Shown piece by piece: positions 9,505-18,470 of a stretch of DNA of 64,000 nt. A program made the translations under genes and the position numbers. Source of the stretch: GCA-002722245 sp038154685 (GTDB lineage Bacteria; Bacteroidota; Bacteroidia; Flavobacteriales_C; GCA-002722245); contig JAYPYW010000005.1 of the NCBI GenBank assembly GCA_038154685.1, positions 27,983-91,982 on the forward strand, in the 5' to 3' direction. How positions within the stretch are numbered: position 1 is the first letter of the stretch; each line of letters begins with the position of its first letter. The notes under the pieces were generated by a model. The model saw nothing but the letters and a program-made list of their open reading frames with translations, ran no database searches and was not told the DNA's origin.

Positions 9505-10025
9505 TTAGTGGAAAGTTTAAAGGAAGAAGGTTAGCTGCGCCTAGTAATTTACCGGTTCGTCCAACCACTGATTATGCTAAGGAAAGCCTCTTTAACATCT
9601 TAAACAACAACTTTTACTTTGAAGATTTAGAAGTACTAGATTGCTTTAGTGGTACCGGAAATGTGAGTTATGAATTTCTTTCCAGAGGAGTAAAATCGGT
9701 TCATTCTGTAGATGTTAATTTTAATTGTATTAGTTATCAAAAGAAAATAAAAGAGGAGTTGAAATGCGAGAACTTTAACCCAATGAAACAGGATGTTTTC
9801 AAAGCGTTAAAAAACATCCCTGGACCATATGACATAATATTTTGCGACCCTCCTTATGATTTACCAAATATCCCTGAAATCGCAGATTTAGTTTTTGAGA
9901 ACGAAATACTGGATAAGGAAGGTTGGTTAATTATTGAGCATTCGAAAGCTACATCCTTTAAACATCCTAACTACAAGGAAACTAGAAAATACGGCAATGT
10001 AAATTTCTCTATTTTCAGTTTTTAG
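9495..10025 (+). CDS. rsmD: 16S rRNA (guanine(966)-N2)-methyltransferase
   Basis: RsmD methylates G966 of 16S rRNA on the assembled 30S subunit using S-adenosylmethionine. The 176-residue protein has the expected start MRIISGKFKGRRL, the RPTTDYAKESLFNIL segment, the SAM-binding loop DCFSGTG at 49-55 and the catalytic DPPY at 118-121. Length is close to the E. coli enzyme. It overlaps DUF3822 upstream by 10 bases. Its stop overlaps the stop of the convergent TPR lipoprotein gene by 4 bases, so there is no space for a dedicated terminator. Confidence 0.95.
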   Translation: MRIISGKFKGRRLAAPSNLPVRPTTDYAKESLFNILNNNFYFEDLEVLDCFSGTGNVSYEFLSRGVKSVHSVDVNFNCISYQKKIKEELKCENFNPMKQDVFKALKNIPGPYDIIFCDPPYDLPNIPEIADLVFENEILDKEGWLIIEHSKATSFKHPNYKETRKYGNVNFSIFSF

Positions 10026-10576
10026 TACACCTGATTATTTTTGCTACAGAATTCTAATAGTTCCTTGCTCTTCTTTATCTTATACTTCATAGAGACACAT
10101 TTTTGAAAATCTAATTCAGCAGCTGACCAATCCTTTTTCATCAGATAAGTATTTCCTCTTTGGTAAACAGCTTCATTATAGATGTTAAAATCCTCTTCCT
10201 CGGATTTCAAATTAAATACAGCTTCACCATCACCAATTATTCTTGAAAAACATTGAATACTTGCATTCCATTCTTTTACAGATTGATACAAAGCTCCCAA
10301 GTTGAAGTTGGCCTCCAAATGCATTGAATCTAAAGTTAAAACTTTAACATAATCCAACTCCGCTAACTTAAAACTACCTAAAGCCTGATGGCAAACTCCT
10401 CTATTATATAAAGCATATAAATCATTAGGATGCTCAGCTAAAATCTGAGTTCTAACCTTTAATGCCTGTTCATAATTTTGCTGATCCTCAAATTGACTAG
10501 CTTTTTTTTTTAATGCTTCAATATCAGGACCACAACTAAATAAAACCAACACTAAAATTCCGTACAAGTATTTCAT
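10022..10576 (-). CDS. Tetratricopeptide-repeat lipoprotein
   Basis: A 184-residue lipoprotein: MKYLYGILVLVLFSCGP (lipobox FSC) then three to four TPR motifs. The clearest are NYEQALKVRTQILAEHPND, LYALYNRGVCHQALGSFKLA, LEANFNLGALYQSVKEWNAS and AVYQRGNTYLMKKDWSAA. TPRs bind partner proteins, so a periplasmic scaffold attached to a membrane is likely. It has its own promoter box (10608-10615) and is transcribed towards rsmD. No specific partner can be named. Confidence 0.85.
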   Translation of the reverse strand: MKYLYGILVLVLFSCGPDIEALKKKASQFEDQQNYEQALKVRTQILAEHPNDLYALYNRGVCHQALGSFKLAELDYVKVLTLDSMHLEANFNLGALYQSVKEWNASIQCFSRIIGDGEAVFNLKSEEEDFNIYNEAVYQRGNTYLMKKDWSAAELDFQKCVSMKYKIKKSKELLEFCSKNNQVY

Positions 10577-10607
10577 CTTTCAAATGCTTTCAACAATGAC
10601 TTGCGTA

Positions 10608-10615
10608 CAAAGATA
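10608..10615 (-). promoter_or_regulatory. -7 promoter box TATCTTTG
   Basis: On the minus strand TATCTTTG fits the Bacteroidota TAnnTTTG box and ends 31 bases before the TPR lipoprotein ATG. No good TTTG -33 element is seen at the standard spacing. Confidence 0.5.
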
Positions 10616-10662
10616 TGTGACTAATTAATTAATTTGGTGTTATTAATTATAACTTGCCATTT

Positions 10663-11142
10663 ATGTCTGAAAAAAGAATTGCTGTATTCCCTGGTTCATT
10701 CGATCCTTTAACTAAAGGACATCAAGCTGTGGTGCGGAAAGCACTACCTCTTTTCGATGAAATTATTATTGCAATTGGGACAAACAGTGCGAAAAAAAAC
10801 TATTTCTCTCTAGAAGAAAGAATTCAGCAAATCACCGCTGTATTTGTCAAAGAAGAAAAGATTTCGGTAAAAAGCTTTGAGGGGTTAACCGTTGATTTCT
10901 GCAAAAAACACAACGCTAAGTTTATTGTTAGAGGGTTAAGAGATGGTAAGGATTTTGAATATGAAAAAAGTATTGCCATTATGAATAATCAAATTGAAGA
11001 ATCGGTGGAAACAATTTTCTTCATGACTGATGCTGAATACTTAGCAATAAACAGCGTTATTATTCGTGATATTTTAAGAAACGGTGGTGATGCTTCTAAA
11101 TTTCTGCCTAACGAGTTAAATGATTTCCTAACTGGTGCGTAA
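10663..11142 (+). CDS. coaD: Pantetheine-phosphate adenylyltransferase
   Basis: CoaD carries out the penultimate step of coenzyme A synthesis, ATP + 4'-phosphopantetheine to dephospho-CoA. From the ATG at 10663 the protein has 159 residues, the usual size. A TTG nine bases upstream is possible but unneeded. Nucleotidyltransferase motifs are clear: FPGSFDPLTKGH with (T)xGH at 17-20, VRGLRDGKDFEYE, and the C-terminal INSVIIRDILRNGGD in place of the more usual ISSTxVRE. The next gene overlaps by 8 bases. The pairing with a thioredoxin-fold gene has no obvious metabolic meaning. Confidence 0.95.
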   Translation: MSEKRIAVFPGSFDPLTKGHQAVVRKALPLFDEIIIAIGTNSAKKNYFSLEERIQQITAVFVKEEKISVKSFEGLTVDFCKKHNAKFIVRGLRDGKDFEYEKSIAIMNNQIEESVETIFFMTDAEYLAINSVIIRDILRNGGDASKFLPNELNDFLTGA

Positions 11143-12550
11143 ACTTTTACTTTCCATATTTGCTTTTTTACCTTTCCTGGTTTTTTCTGCTAAAACTACC
11201 ATACTGGGTAATATCAAAGGAACAGAAGGAGGGACTTACAATAACTCGCCAATAGAAATAATTGTTGTTAAGGATTTCATTACTTACCAAAAGGAAGTAA
11301 TAAAAAAAGGGCAAACCGATAATAACGGAAACTTCAAAGTCAGCTTTGAAAATACTCGAACTCAAATTGCCATTATTAAACTTGGTAAAGTTGAAAGAAC
11401 ATTATTCATCGAACCAGGAAAAAGTTATTTCGTTCCGGTAAAAGCAGCCTTAAGCAAATTGGCTAAGTCGAAAGGATTTTTTGCAAAAGATTCCAGAAAA
11501 GCCTTCATCAAAAACTCTATTCCTGGAGAGTTGAATTATTTGATTGATACATTAGATAAAACTTGCTCTAATTTCCTAGCAGACAACCCATTCAAAAGGA
11601 AAAATTATAAAGCCATAAAAACCTTTACAGATAGTATTGAAAAGGTTTACACCGAAAGCAAGCAAGACTATTTTAAAAAGTATTTGAACTTCAAAATTGC
11701 GGAACTTCAGATGTATGTTATGCGAAAATACAGGGAGGACTTTGTTAAAATTCATATTACCCCAAATTCAGGTTATGCAACCAATGTTCAAAGTATGCAT
11801 GTTGTGAATTCGTTTTTCAAAGGAAGAGTTAAAAACGACATTTTAAGTGATGATAACTCTCCATTCCACAGAGCAATGCTTAAAACGAATTTGGATAAAA
11901 TGTTAATCGAAATTAACCCATCAACTTCAGATAACAGAGAGCTTAATGAACTTATTTTATTGAAAGGAATACTTGAGATTGGGGAAGTTTACTACTATAG
12001 AAAATCAATACTTATTAAAGCTCTGGACAAAATAATAAGCACCACCAAATTTCCTCTGCATAAAGAAATTGCTAAAAACATTAAAGGAAAAATTAACCAC
12101 TTAGAAATTGGTTCAACTGCCCCCCCTGTGGCTATCCAATATGAGGGAACCGATTTTAATTTGAAAGACTATCAAGGAAAATACGTTTACCTAACTTTCT
12201 TTAAAGGCTGGGACGAAACTTTTAAAAAGGAAGTAGAAGTTATCGATTACCTTAAAAGCAGATATGAAGAAGACTTAACAGTTATTTGTATTTCTACCGA
12301 CCTTGATTTGAAAGTTTACAAAAACTTCGTTGCTCAACTGGATGAAACAGACCACTTTTTCCATTATAATTTCGACCCAAAAATTTTATCAGATTACAGA
12401 ATTCCTGATTTTAGAATGCAGGAAACCCATCAATGGGAAAAAACATCTAAACATCTATTAATAGGTCCAAAAGGAGACATCGTGTACAATCAGGCTAAGG
12501 CTCCTTCAAAAGGATTTGAGTATGATTTCCGTTTATTAATCGGGAAATAA
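11135..12550 (+). CDS. Secreted thioredoxin-fold protein without the CXXC motif
   Basis: A 471-residue exported protein starting at GTG 11135 (signal RKLLLSIFAFLPFLVFSA), which overlaps coaD by 8 bases. Residues ~20-110 look like the DUF4369-type beta domain that precedes thioredoxin domains in Bacteroidota. The middle is helical. The last ~145 residues are AhpC/TlpA-like: IGSTAPPVAIQYEG, FNLKDYQGKYVYLTFF, then KGWDETFKKEV where WCxxC should be, and LTVICISTD. The catalytic cysteines are missing, so it should not act as a thiol oxidoreductase. A binding or chaperone role is likely but unproved. Confidence 0.75.
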   Translation: MRKLLLSIFAFLPFLVFSAKTTILGNIKGTEGGTYNNSPIEIIVVKDFITYQKEVIKKGQTDNNGNFKVSFENTRTQIAIIKLGKVERTLFIEPGKSYFVPVKAALSKLAKSKGFFAKDSRKAFIKNSIPGELNYLIDTLDKTCSNFLADNPFKRKNYKAIKTFTDSIEKVYTESKQDYFKKYLNFKIAELQMYVMRKYREDFVKIHITPNSGYATNVQSMHVVNSFFKGRVKNDILSDDNSPFHRAMLKTNLDKMLIEINPSTSDNRELNELILLKGILEIGEVYYYRKSILIKALDKIISTTKFPLHKEIAKNIKGKINHLEIGSTAPPVAIQYEGTDFNLKDYQGKYVYLTFFKGWDETFKKEVEVIDYLKSRYEEDLTVICISTDLDLKVYKNFVAQLDETDHFFHYNFDPKILSDYRIPDFRMQETHQWEKTSKHLLIGPKGDIVYNQAKAPSKGFEYDFRLLIGK

Positions 12551-12612
12551 CCCTTCTCCTCTTTATTTTTTTAGTCCTATTTATTACTATTCTCTCAACG
12601 GATTAAAAAAAT

Positions 12613-12718
12613 TACGAGATTAAATAGATTATTTTATTTTAATCTTGTTAATCACATAATCTGAATAATCGCTTGAATAAAAAAATCTGAGAAATCCCAG
12701 GAATCTGAGGGCGAAAAA
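12613..12718. repeat. Intergenic repeat, AATCTGAGGGCGAAAA family
   Basis: An AT-rich block with ATAATCTGAATAATCGCTTGAA and ending AATCTGAGGGCGAAAA. The same two phrases, in the same order and spacing, recur at 18815-18884. It separates convergent genes. Confidence 0.6.
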
Positions 12719-12738
12719 TATTCTCAATCAAAAGAAAC

Positions 12739-13383
12739 CTACAAACAACCTAAAATTTCAAGAGTTCTATGAATATGATAATCTGGTTTAGCGCCTGCTA
12801 GCTCTCCATCTGGGCCGTAACCATATTCAACGCCTATTGTTTGCAATCCATGATGTTTTCCTCCATGAATATCGTATTCCCTATCCCCAATCATGTAAAT
12901 CTCTTCCGATTTAGGAAAACCTAATTGATCCAAGACCTCAAAAATAATTTCATTCTTCGATGACCTCGTTCCTCCTAAATGACTTCCAACAACCGTATCA
13001 AATTGATCCATTATGCCAAAATGACGAAGAATAATTTTAGCAAAATAGGTAGGTTTTGCAGTTGCCAAAGCAATCTTCCCTCCTTGTTTATGAATCTCAT
13101 CCAAAACCCTACCTATTCCCTCGTAAAGCTCATTTTCAAAAATCCCTTTTTCAGCATAATACTCCCGGTAAAAAGCAATGGCCTTTTTATAATCCTCACC
13201 TTCAGGAAAATAATTATTTTTAAATGTATCTTTTAAGGAAGGACCAACATATGACCTTAACCTATCATGATCACGCTCTACTTTTCCCATTTTGCCTAAA
13301 GCATATTGAATAGAGTTAATTATTCCAGAAGACGAATCGGTAATGGTTCCATCTAAATCAAAGAGTACAAAATGATTCTTCAT
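12739..13383 (-). CDS. HAD-superfamily phosphatase, phosphoglycolate phosphatase-like
   Basis: A 214-residue cytosolic HAD hydrolase. Motif I FDLDGTITDS (nucleophile Asp at ~9) is at the N-terminus. A helical cap follows (residues ~20-85). Motif II is IALATAKPT, then a Lys-containing motif III region, and motif IV IYMIGDREYDIHGG. The layout is that of Gph/PpaX-type enzymes, which remove phosphate from 2-phosphoglycolate, pyrophosphate or nucleotides. Substrate cannot be read from sequence. It is a single-gene unit, divergent from the DjlA-like gene. Confidence 0.85.
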   Translation of the reverse strand: MKNHFVLFDLDGTITDSSSGIINSIQYALGKMGKVERDHDRLRSYVGPSLKDTFKNNYFPEGEDYKKAIAFYREYYAEKGIFENELYEGIGRVLDEIHKQGGKIALATAKPTYFAKIILRHFGIMDQFDTVVGSHLGGTRSSKNEIIFEVLDQLGFPKSEEIYMIGDREYDIHGGKHHGLQTIGVEYGYGPDGELAGAKPDYHIHRTLEILGCL

Positions 13384-13459
13384 ATATTAGTATCCAGTCA
13401 TAATGACATACTATTACAGTTGGTATGTCTTTTGACAAATTTGCAATAAATTTCACAGA

Positions 13460-14275
13460 ATGTTAGGAAAAATATTTGGCGCTGGTTTAGGTTGGATTTT
13501 GGGCGGAGGACCTATTGGAGCAATAATAGGATTAGCGATTGGAAGTGCTTTTGATAGTGGAGGATCTTCAATTTTTGAAAAAGAAAAAATTGAGGGTAAA
13601 GGAAAACAAAGAACTCAGAGAGGAGACTTTAGTGCTGCTTTAATTGTTGTTTCTGCAGCGGTTATGAAAGCGGATGGAAAAGTTTTAAAATCGGAATTAG
13701 ACTTTGTAAAAGGGTATTTCCTAAAAAACTTTGGAGAGGAAGTTGCTAAAGAAAAAATCAAAGTTCTTGGAGAAGTTTTAAAGCAAGACATTCCAATAGA
13801 CGATGTTTCTGGGCAGATTAAATACTATATGAGGATTGCTGAAAAGCGCCTCCTATTACAATACATGTTCGGAATTGCAGCTGCAGACGGAGAAATCCAT
13901 CCAACTGAACTCCAAATGATTAAAAGAATTAGTGATGGAATTGGAATCAATCCTTATGAATTCAGAAGCATGCAAGCCATGTTCACTGGTCAGCATTACA
14001 ACCGTCAGAGACAAAGAACCACCAGTAGCGGTGGTGGCTACCAACCTCCGAAAAGATCTAGTGGACCTTCATTATCAACTTGTTACCAGATTTTAGGAGT
14101 TGACTCAAAGATATCAGATGCTGATTTGAAGAAGGCATACAGAAAATTAGCTATCAAATACCACCCAGATAAAGTTGCTCACCTAGGAGAAGACCATGCA
14201 AAAGCTGCTGAGGACAAATTCCAAAAAGTACAAGAAGCATACGATAAAATCAAAGACAGTAGAGGCTTAAATTAA
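13460..14275 (+). CDS. DjlA-like TerB + DnaJ-domain co-chaperone
   Basis: A 271-residue protein in three parts. A glycine-rich N-terminal membrane helix (FGAGLGWILGGGPIGAIIGLAIG) comes first. Next is a TerB-like helical domain at ~50-175, with repeated A-x(2)-ADG-x(4)-E patterns (VMKADGKVLKSEL and IAAADGEIHPTEL). A C-terminal J domain is at ~204-271, with the HPD triad in KYHPDK that stimulates Hsp70/DnaK ATPase. This is the architecture of E. coli DjlA, a membrane-bound DnaK partner. Its stop overlaps the xerD-like start (TAATG), so the two are translationally coupled. Confidence 0.88.
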   Translation: MLGKIFGAGLGWILGGGPIGAIIGLAIGSAFDSGGSSIFEKEKIEGKGKQRTQRGDFSAALIVVSAAVMKADGKVLKSELDFVKGYFLKNFGEEVAKEKIKVLGEVLKQDIPIDDVSGQIKYYMRIAEKRLLLQYMFGIAAADGEIHPTELQMIKRISDGIGINPYEFRSMQAMFTGQHYNRQRQRTTSSGGGYQPPKRSSGPSLSTCYQILGVDSKISDADLKKAYRKLAIKYHPDKVAHLGEDHAKAAEDKFQKVQEAYDKIKDSRGLN

Positions 14276-15183
14276 TGTCAGTTGCAATTAGAAATGGATT
14301 TAAATCATTTTTAAAGCTTGAGAAAAGCTTGTCTGATAACTCTATTGATGCCTACTTAAGAGATCTCGACAAACTTTATCAGTTCGGCGAAACCCTTAAA
14401 AAAACAAAAGCTCCTCAGAATTTTAACCTTGAAGAACTTCAAAAATTTATTCATTGGGTGGCCGATTTAGGCATGAGCCCTACTAGTCAGGCTCGAATTG
14501 TTTCGGGAATTAAAGGGTTCTATAAATTCCTTTTAATAGAGGATTATATAAGTACTGACCCCTCTAAATTACTTGAGACCCCGAAAATTGGAAGGAAACT
14601 GCCAGATACATTATCACTGGAGGAAATAGATCAAATTATTGGCGCAATTGATTTAAGTACTAATGAAGGACAGCGCAATAAGGCCATGTTGGAGACATTG
14701 TATAGTTGCGGTTTACGTGTTTCAGAATTAATTGGACTTAAAATAACGAACCTATTCTTTGATCTGGGGTTTGTTAAAGTTGTTGGTAAGGGGAACAAAG
14801 AAAGGTTTGTCCCTATTGGAAAAAAAGCCATCAAAGAGATCGAATTATACGTTCAACATTACCGTAATCATCAAAACATTAAACCAGGAAATGAGGACTT
14901 TTTATTCCTTAACCGAAGAGGTGCTGGTTTAACAAGAGTGATGATTTTTACAATTATCAAAAGATTATGCGAAGCAGCCGGAATTAAAAAGACGATAAGT
15001 CCGCATACCTTCCGGCACTCATTTGCTACTCATTTACTCGAAGGAGGAGCCGACTTAAGAGCAATTCAAGAAATGCTAGGCCACGAATCAATTACCACTA
15101 CTGAGATATATACACATTTAGATCGTGATTTCTTAAGAAGCGAGATAATTGAATTTCACCCTAGGAATAGAATGGGGAATTGA
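14275..15183 (+). CDS. xerD: Tyrosine recombinase XerC/XerD
   Basis: A 302-residue site-specific recombinase of chromosome-dimer resolution size. It has an N-terminal SAM-like core-binding domain (SLSDNSIDAYLRDL) and the full catalytic set: R148 (GLRVSEL), K172 (GKGNKER), H244 and R247 (HTFRHSFATH), H270 (LGHESI) and nucleophile Y279 (TTEIYTH). The partner, dif site and FtsK are not in the window. It is coupled to the DjlA-like gene by a one-base overlap and there is no sign of phage or transposon around it, so it is a housekeeping Xer protein. Whether it is XerC or XerD needs a tree. Confidence 0.9.
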   Translation: MSVAIRNGFKSFLKLEKSLSDNSIDAYLRDLDKLYQFGETLKKTKAPQNFNLEELQKFIHWVADLGMSPTSQARIVSGIKGFYKFLLIEDYISTDPSKLLETPKIGRKLPDTLSLEEIDQIIGAIDLSTNEGQRNKAMLETLYSCGLRVSELIGLKITNLFFDLGFVKVVGKGNKERFVPIGKKAIKEIELYVQHYRNHQNIKPGNEDFLFLNRRGAGLTRVMIFTIIKRLCEAAGIKKTISPHTFRHSFATHLLEGGADLRAIQEMLGHESITTTEIYTHLDRDFLRSEIIEFHPRNRMGN

Positions 15184-15283
15184 GAAGGGAGAATGGTAAA
15201 TAAAAAAGTAGGCATAAGCAAACCTGTCTATATTCTCTACAAACTAGTTCCTAAAATCCTAAAACCCACAATTACATGGTGGT

Positions 15284-15305
15284 CTAAGGTAAAGCTTTAC
15301 CTTAG
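15284..15305. repeat. Perfect 22-bp palindrome after xerD
   Basis: CTAAGGTAAAG followed at once by its exact reverse complement. There is no T run, so it is not a normal intrinsic terminator. It lies between convergent xerD and the leucine-rich-repeat gene; a protein-binding site or cruciform is possible. Confidence 0.6.
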
Positions 15306-15330
15306 GCAGTAAATCAAACAACTCTTCTTG

Positions 15331-15852
15331 TTAAGAGTAATTTAATAATACACCTCTCATATCTACCAGCTTCAATGTTTTCACGTGTTCAATCCCTGAA
15401 GGCAATTTGCTTACCCCTGAGTTCCACAAGTTAAGCTCTTCAATTGCCTTTAACTTATCAATGTTCGATGGTAAACTGTCTAGATTATTGGCGCTTAAAT
15501 TTAAAACCTTAAGGTTTTCCAACTCATATAACTCAGGTGGTAATTTGGTGAACTTGTTTCTAGAAAGAATTAGAACCTCAAGATTTTTCAATTCCCCGAT
15601 TTTTGGTGAAATCGAATCAATCTTGTTTTTACTTAAATCCAAGTATTCCAATTCAACCATATTAAAAACCTCCTCAGGAATCGAAGTATACTTTTTTCTT
15701 TTAAGAATTAGCTTTTTAACACTTCCCGTATCGGCAATTGCGTTTTGCAATTCAACATAGGCAGTTACGTCCTTGTAGGCCGAATCAGAATAAAACTGAG
15801 CGTTAACAAACGATCCAGAGAAAACTAAAATGAATAAAATTAAATTTCTCAT
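15331..15852 (-). CDS. Secreted leucine-rich-repeat protein
   Basis: Start taken at ATG 15852 (MRNLILFILVFSGSFVNAQ, a signal peptide), not the frame opening at 15876. This gives 173 residues, and the ATG overlaps the ribF stop in ATGA. After ~50 residues there are five leucine-rich repeats of the 23-residue type, with core LEYLDLSKNKIDSI, LEVLILSRNKFTKL, LKVLNLSANNLDSL and IEELNLWNSGVSKL. LRRs form a curved binding surface, so this is probably a small exported protein-binding module. The overlap with ribF means it is made from the ribF mRNA; no functional link is evident. Confidence 0.85.
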   Translation of the reverse strand: MRNLILFILVFSGSFVNAQFYSDSAYKDVTAYVELQNAIADTGSVKKLILKRKKYTSIPEEVFNMVELEYLDLSKNKIDSISPKIGELKNLEVLILSRNKFTKLPPELYELENLKVLNLSANNLDSLPSNIDKLKAIEELNLWNSGVSKLPSGIEHVKTLKLVDMRGVLLNYS

Positions 15853-16781
15853 GTTGTAGATAGAATTTTTTGACATGCTTTCAAATCGTGTTCCAATTGT
15901 GCCTTTAAATCACTAACGCCATTAAATTGAATTTCGTTTCTAACATGCTTAATAATTTCCAATTTAATTTCCTCGCCGTAAATATCCTGATTAAAATCAA
16001 AGATGTTTACTTCAATTGTCAAATCATTCCCTTCTCCTACAGTTGGACGAAAACCTATATTTAACATCCCGGAATATGAAACACCTTTAAACAAAATGTT
16101 TACGGCATAAACTCCAGGCTTTGGTATTAATTTGTAATCCTCCTTTACTTCAATATTCGCCGTTGGAAAGCCAATACTTCTGCCAATCTGATCGCCCTCT
16201 ACTACATTGCCCGACAAAGTATATGGATGCCCCATAAAATTTGCAGCCTGTTCAACTTTGCCAGTCTGGATAGCTTCCCTAACCTTTGTTGAGCTAACAT
16301 TAACATCGCTTACTTCGAAGGCCGGTATCTCTTCAACATCAAAACCATACATTGGTCCGTATTCCAATAAATGCTGAAAAGACCCTTCCCTATTTCTACC
16401 GAAATGATGATCGTAGCCAATTACCAAAGTTTTGGTACCAACTTTTTCAACTAAAATATCTTTAACAAACTCCAAAGAAGTTAATCGCGAAAATTCTTTG
16501 TTAAAAGGAACAACGATTAAATGATCTATTCCTGCTTTTTCTAATAACTCAATCCTTTCTTCAATTGTACTTAAAAGCTTTAAATCAGAATCTTTTTGGA
16601 GCACTAAACGCGGATGAGGATGGAAAGTAAGCAATACCGTTTCTCCTTGTTGTTTTTGGGCAATTCTCTTTAATCTATCAATAATAGTTTGATGACCAAC
16701 ATGAACACCATCAAATGTCCCGGTTGTAACAACTGCATTTTTAACTGGAGAATATTCGGAAAAACCTCTGTATACCTTCAC
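15849..16781 (-). CDS. ribF: Bifunctional riboflavin kinase / FAD synthetase
   Basis: RibF phosphorylates riboflavin to FMN and then adenylylates FMN to FAD. The 310-residue protein has the N-terminal nucleotidyltransferase half (TTGTFDGVHVGHQTII with GxHxGH, and STKVREAI for ISSTxxR) and the C-terminal kinase half (GRSIGFPTANIE, GVYAVNI, MLNIGFRPTV, VNIFDFNQDIYGE). This is full length for the family. It is the first gene of a two-gene unit with the LRR gene and is divergent from atpD across 156 bases. Confidence 0.95.
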   Translation of the reverse strand: MKVYRGFSEYSPVKNAVVTTGTFDGVHVGHQTIIDRLKRIAQKQQGETVLLTFHPHPRLVLQKDSDLKLLSTIEERIELLEKAGIDHLIVVPFNKEFSRLTSLEFVKDILVEKVGTKTLVIGYDHHFGRNREGSFQHLLEYGPMYGFDVEEIPAFEVSDVNVSSTKVREAIQTGKVEQAANFMGHPYTLSGNVVEGDQIGRSIGFPTANIEVKEDYKLIPKPGVYAVNILFKGVSYSGMLNIGFRPTVGEGNDLTIEVNIFDFNQDIYGEEIKLEIIKHVRNEIQFNGVSDLKAQLEHDLKACQKILSTT

Positions 16782-16884
16782 TTTTCTTATCCTAAATTAC
16801 GCTTGAAATCTGCATTTCAATACAAAAGCAAAATTAGTCAAATAAATTTATGCAGAATAATTACTTCTTATAAAGAAAAACACC

Positions 16885-16892
16885 TATCTTTG
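16885..16892 (+). promoter_or_regulatory. -7 promoter box TATCTTTG for atpDC
   Basis: TATCTTTG matches TAnnTTTG and ends 45 bases upstream of the atpD ATG. A convincing -33 TTTG is not seen. Confidence 0.5.
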
Positions 16893-16937
16893 TGCCCAAA
16901 TTTAGGATAACTAATCTTTATTAAAGTTTATTGAAAT

Positions 16938-18449
16938 ATGTCTGCTCAAACAGGTAAAATAGCACAGGTAATCGGTCCAGTAATCGATGTAACATTCGAT
17001 AAGGAGTCTGGTGAATTACCAAACATTTATGATGCGTTAGAAGTAACTAATCAGAAAGGAAACAAAATTGTTCTTGAAACTCAGAGCCACGTTGGTGAAG
17101 ATACTGTAAGAACAGTAGCAATGGACTCTACTGATGGTTTATCAAGAGGTTTAGATGTTGTAGCAACTGGTGCACCAATTACTATGCCTATTGGGGATGA
17201 CATTTACGGAAGATTATTTAACGTTGTTGGTGATGCTATCGACGGTCTTCCTGAGGTTGACAAAACTGGAGGATACGCTATCCACAGACAACCACCAAAA
17301 TTCGAAGATTTATCAACTTCCACTGAAGTATTATTTACAGGTATCAAAGTAATCGACCTTATCGAGCCTTACGCTAAAGGAGGTAAAATTGGATTATTCG
17401 GAGGTGCCGGTGTAGGTAAAACAGTATTAATTCAGGAGTTGATTAACAATATTGCTAAAGGTCACGGAGGATTATCAGTATTTGCTGGTGTAGGAGAAAG
17501 AACTCGTGAAGGAAATGACCTTTTAAGAGAGATGTTAGAGTCTGGAATTATCAAGTACGGTGACGCATTCATGCATTCTATGGAAGAAGGTGGATGGGAT
17601 TTATCTAAAGTTGATAAAGAAGAAATGAAAGAGTCTAAAGCTACTTTCGTTTTCGGACAGATGAACGAACCTCCAGGTGCACGTGCTAGAGTTGCCTTAT
17701 CAGGATTAACATTAGCTGAGTACTTTAGAGATGGTGACGGAGAAGGAGCTGGAAAAGATATCCTTTTCTTCATCGATAACATCTTTAGATTTACACAAGC
17801 AGGTTCTGAGATGTCTGCATTATTAGGACGTATGCCTTCAGCGGTAGGTTACCAACCTACACTTGCAACTGAGATGGGACTTATGCAGGAGAGAATTACT
17901 TCTACTAAGAATGGTTCGATTACTTCTGTACAGGCTGTATACGTACCTGCGGATGACCTTACGGATCCAGCTCCAGCAACAACCTTCGCTCACTTAGATG
18001 CTACTACGGTATTATCAAGAAAGATTGCTGAGTTAGGTATCTACCCAGCGGTAGATCCATTAGATTCTACTTCAAGAATCTTAACTCCAGAAATCGTTGG
18101 TGACGAGCACTACGATACTGCACAAAGAGTTAGAACATTATTACAGAAGTACAAAGAATTACAAGATATCATTGCAATCTTAGGTATGGATGAATTATCT
18201 GAAGAAGATAAATTAGCTGTGCACAGAGCAAGAAGAGTTCAAAGATTCTTATCTCAGCCTTTCCACGTTGCTGAGCAGTTTACAGGTTTAGCTGGTGTAT
18301 TAGTACCAATCGAGGACACTATCAAAGGATTCAACATGATCATGAATGGTGAAGTTGATGAATACCCAGAAGCTGCTTTCAACTTAGTTGGTTCTATTGA
18401 AGAAGCAATTGAGAAAGGAAAGAAAATGATGGCAAACAACAAAGGTTAA
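16938..18449 (+). CDS. atpD: F-type ATP synthase subunit beta
   Basis: Catalytic beta subunit of the F1 sector, 503 residues, full length. Walker A GGAGVGKT is at ~155-162, Walker B ILFFIDNIFRFTQAG at ~270, with the GERTREGNDL, SALLGRMPSAVGYQPTLA and VYVPADDLTDPAPAT signatures. N-terminal GKIAQVIGPVIDV is the beta-barrel start. atpC follows after 21 bases, and no other ATP synthase subunit gene is near. This is the usual Bacteroidota arrangement, in which atpDC is separate from the rest. Codon choice is strongly biased, as expected for high expression. Confidence 0.98.
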   Translation: MSAQTGKIAQVIGPVIDVTFDKESGELPNIYDALEVTNQKGNKIVLETQSHVGEDTVRTVAMDSTDGLSRGLDVVATGAPITMPIGDDIYGRLFNVVGDAIDGLPEVDKTGGYAIHRQPPKFEDLSTSTEVLFTGIKVIDLIEPYAKGGKIGLFGGAGVGKTVLIQELINNIAKGHGGLSVFAGVGERTREGNDLLREMLESGIIKYGDAFMHSMEEGGWDLSKVDKEEMKESKATFVFGQMNEPPGARARVALSGLTLAEYFRDGDGEGAGKDILFFIDNIFRFTQAGSEMSALLGRMPSAVGYQPTLATEMGLMQERITSTKNGSITSVQAVYVPADDLTDPAPATTFAHLDATTVLSRKIAELGIYPAVDPLDSTSRILTPEIVGDEHYDTAQRVRTLLQKYKELQDIIAILGMDELSEEDKLAVHRARRVQRFLSQPFHVAEQFTGLAGVLVPIEDTIKGFNMIMNGEVDEYPEAAFNLVGSIEEAIEKGKKMMANNKG

Positions 18450-18470
18450 TAACTTAACAACACGTTTATA

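Noticed and set aside
14275..15183. Phage or integrative-element integrase
   Set aside because: Length and motifs fit housekeeping XerC/D, it is coupled to a DjlA-like gene and no other mobile genes or att repeats are nearby.
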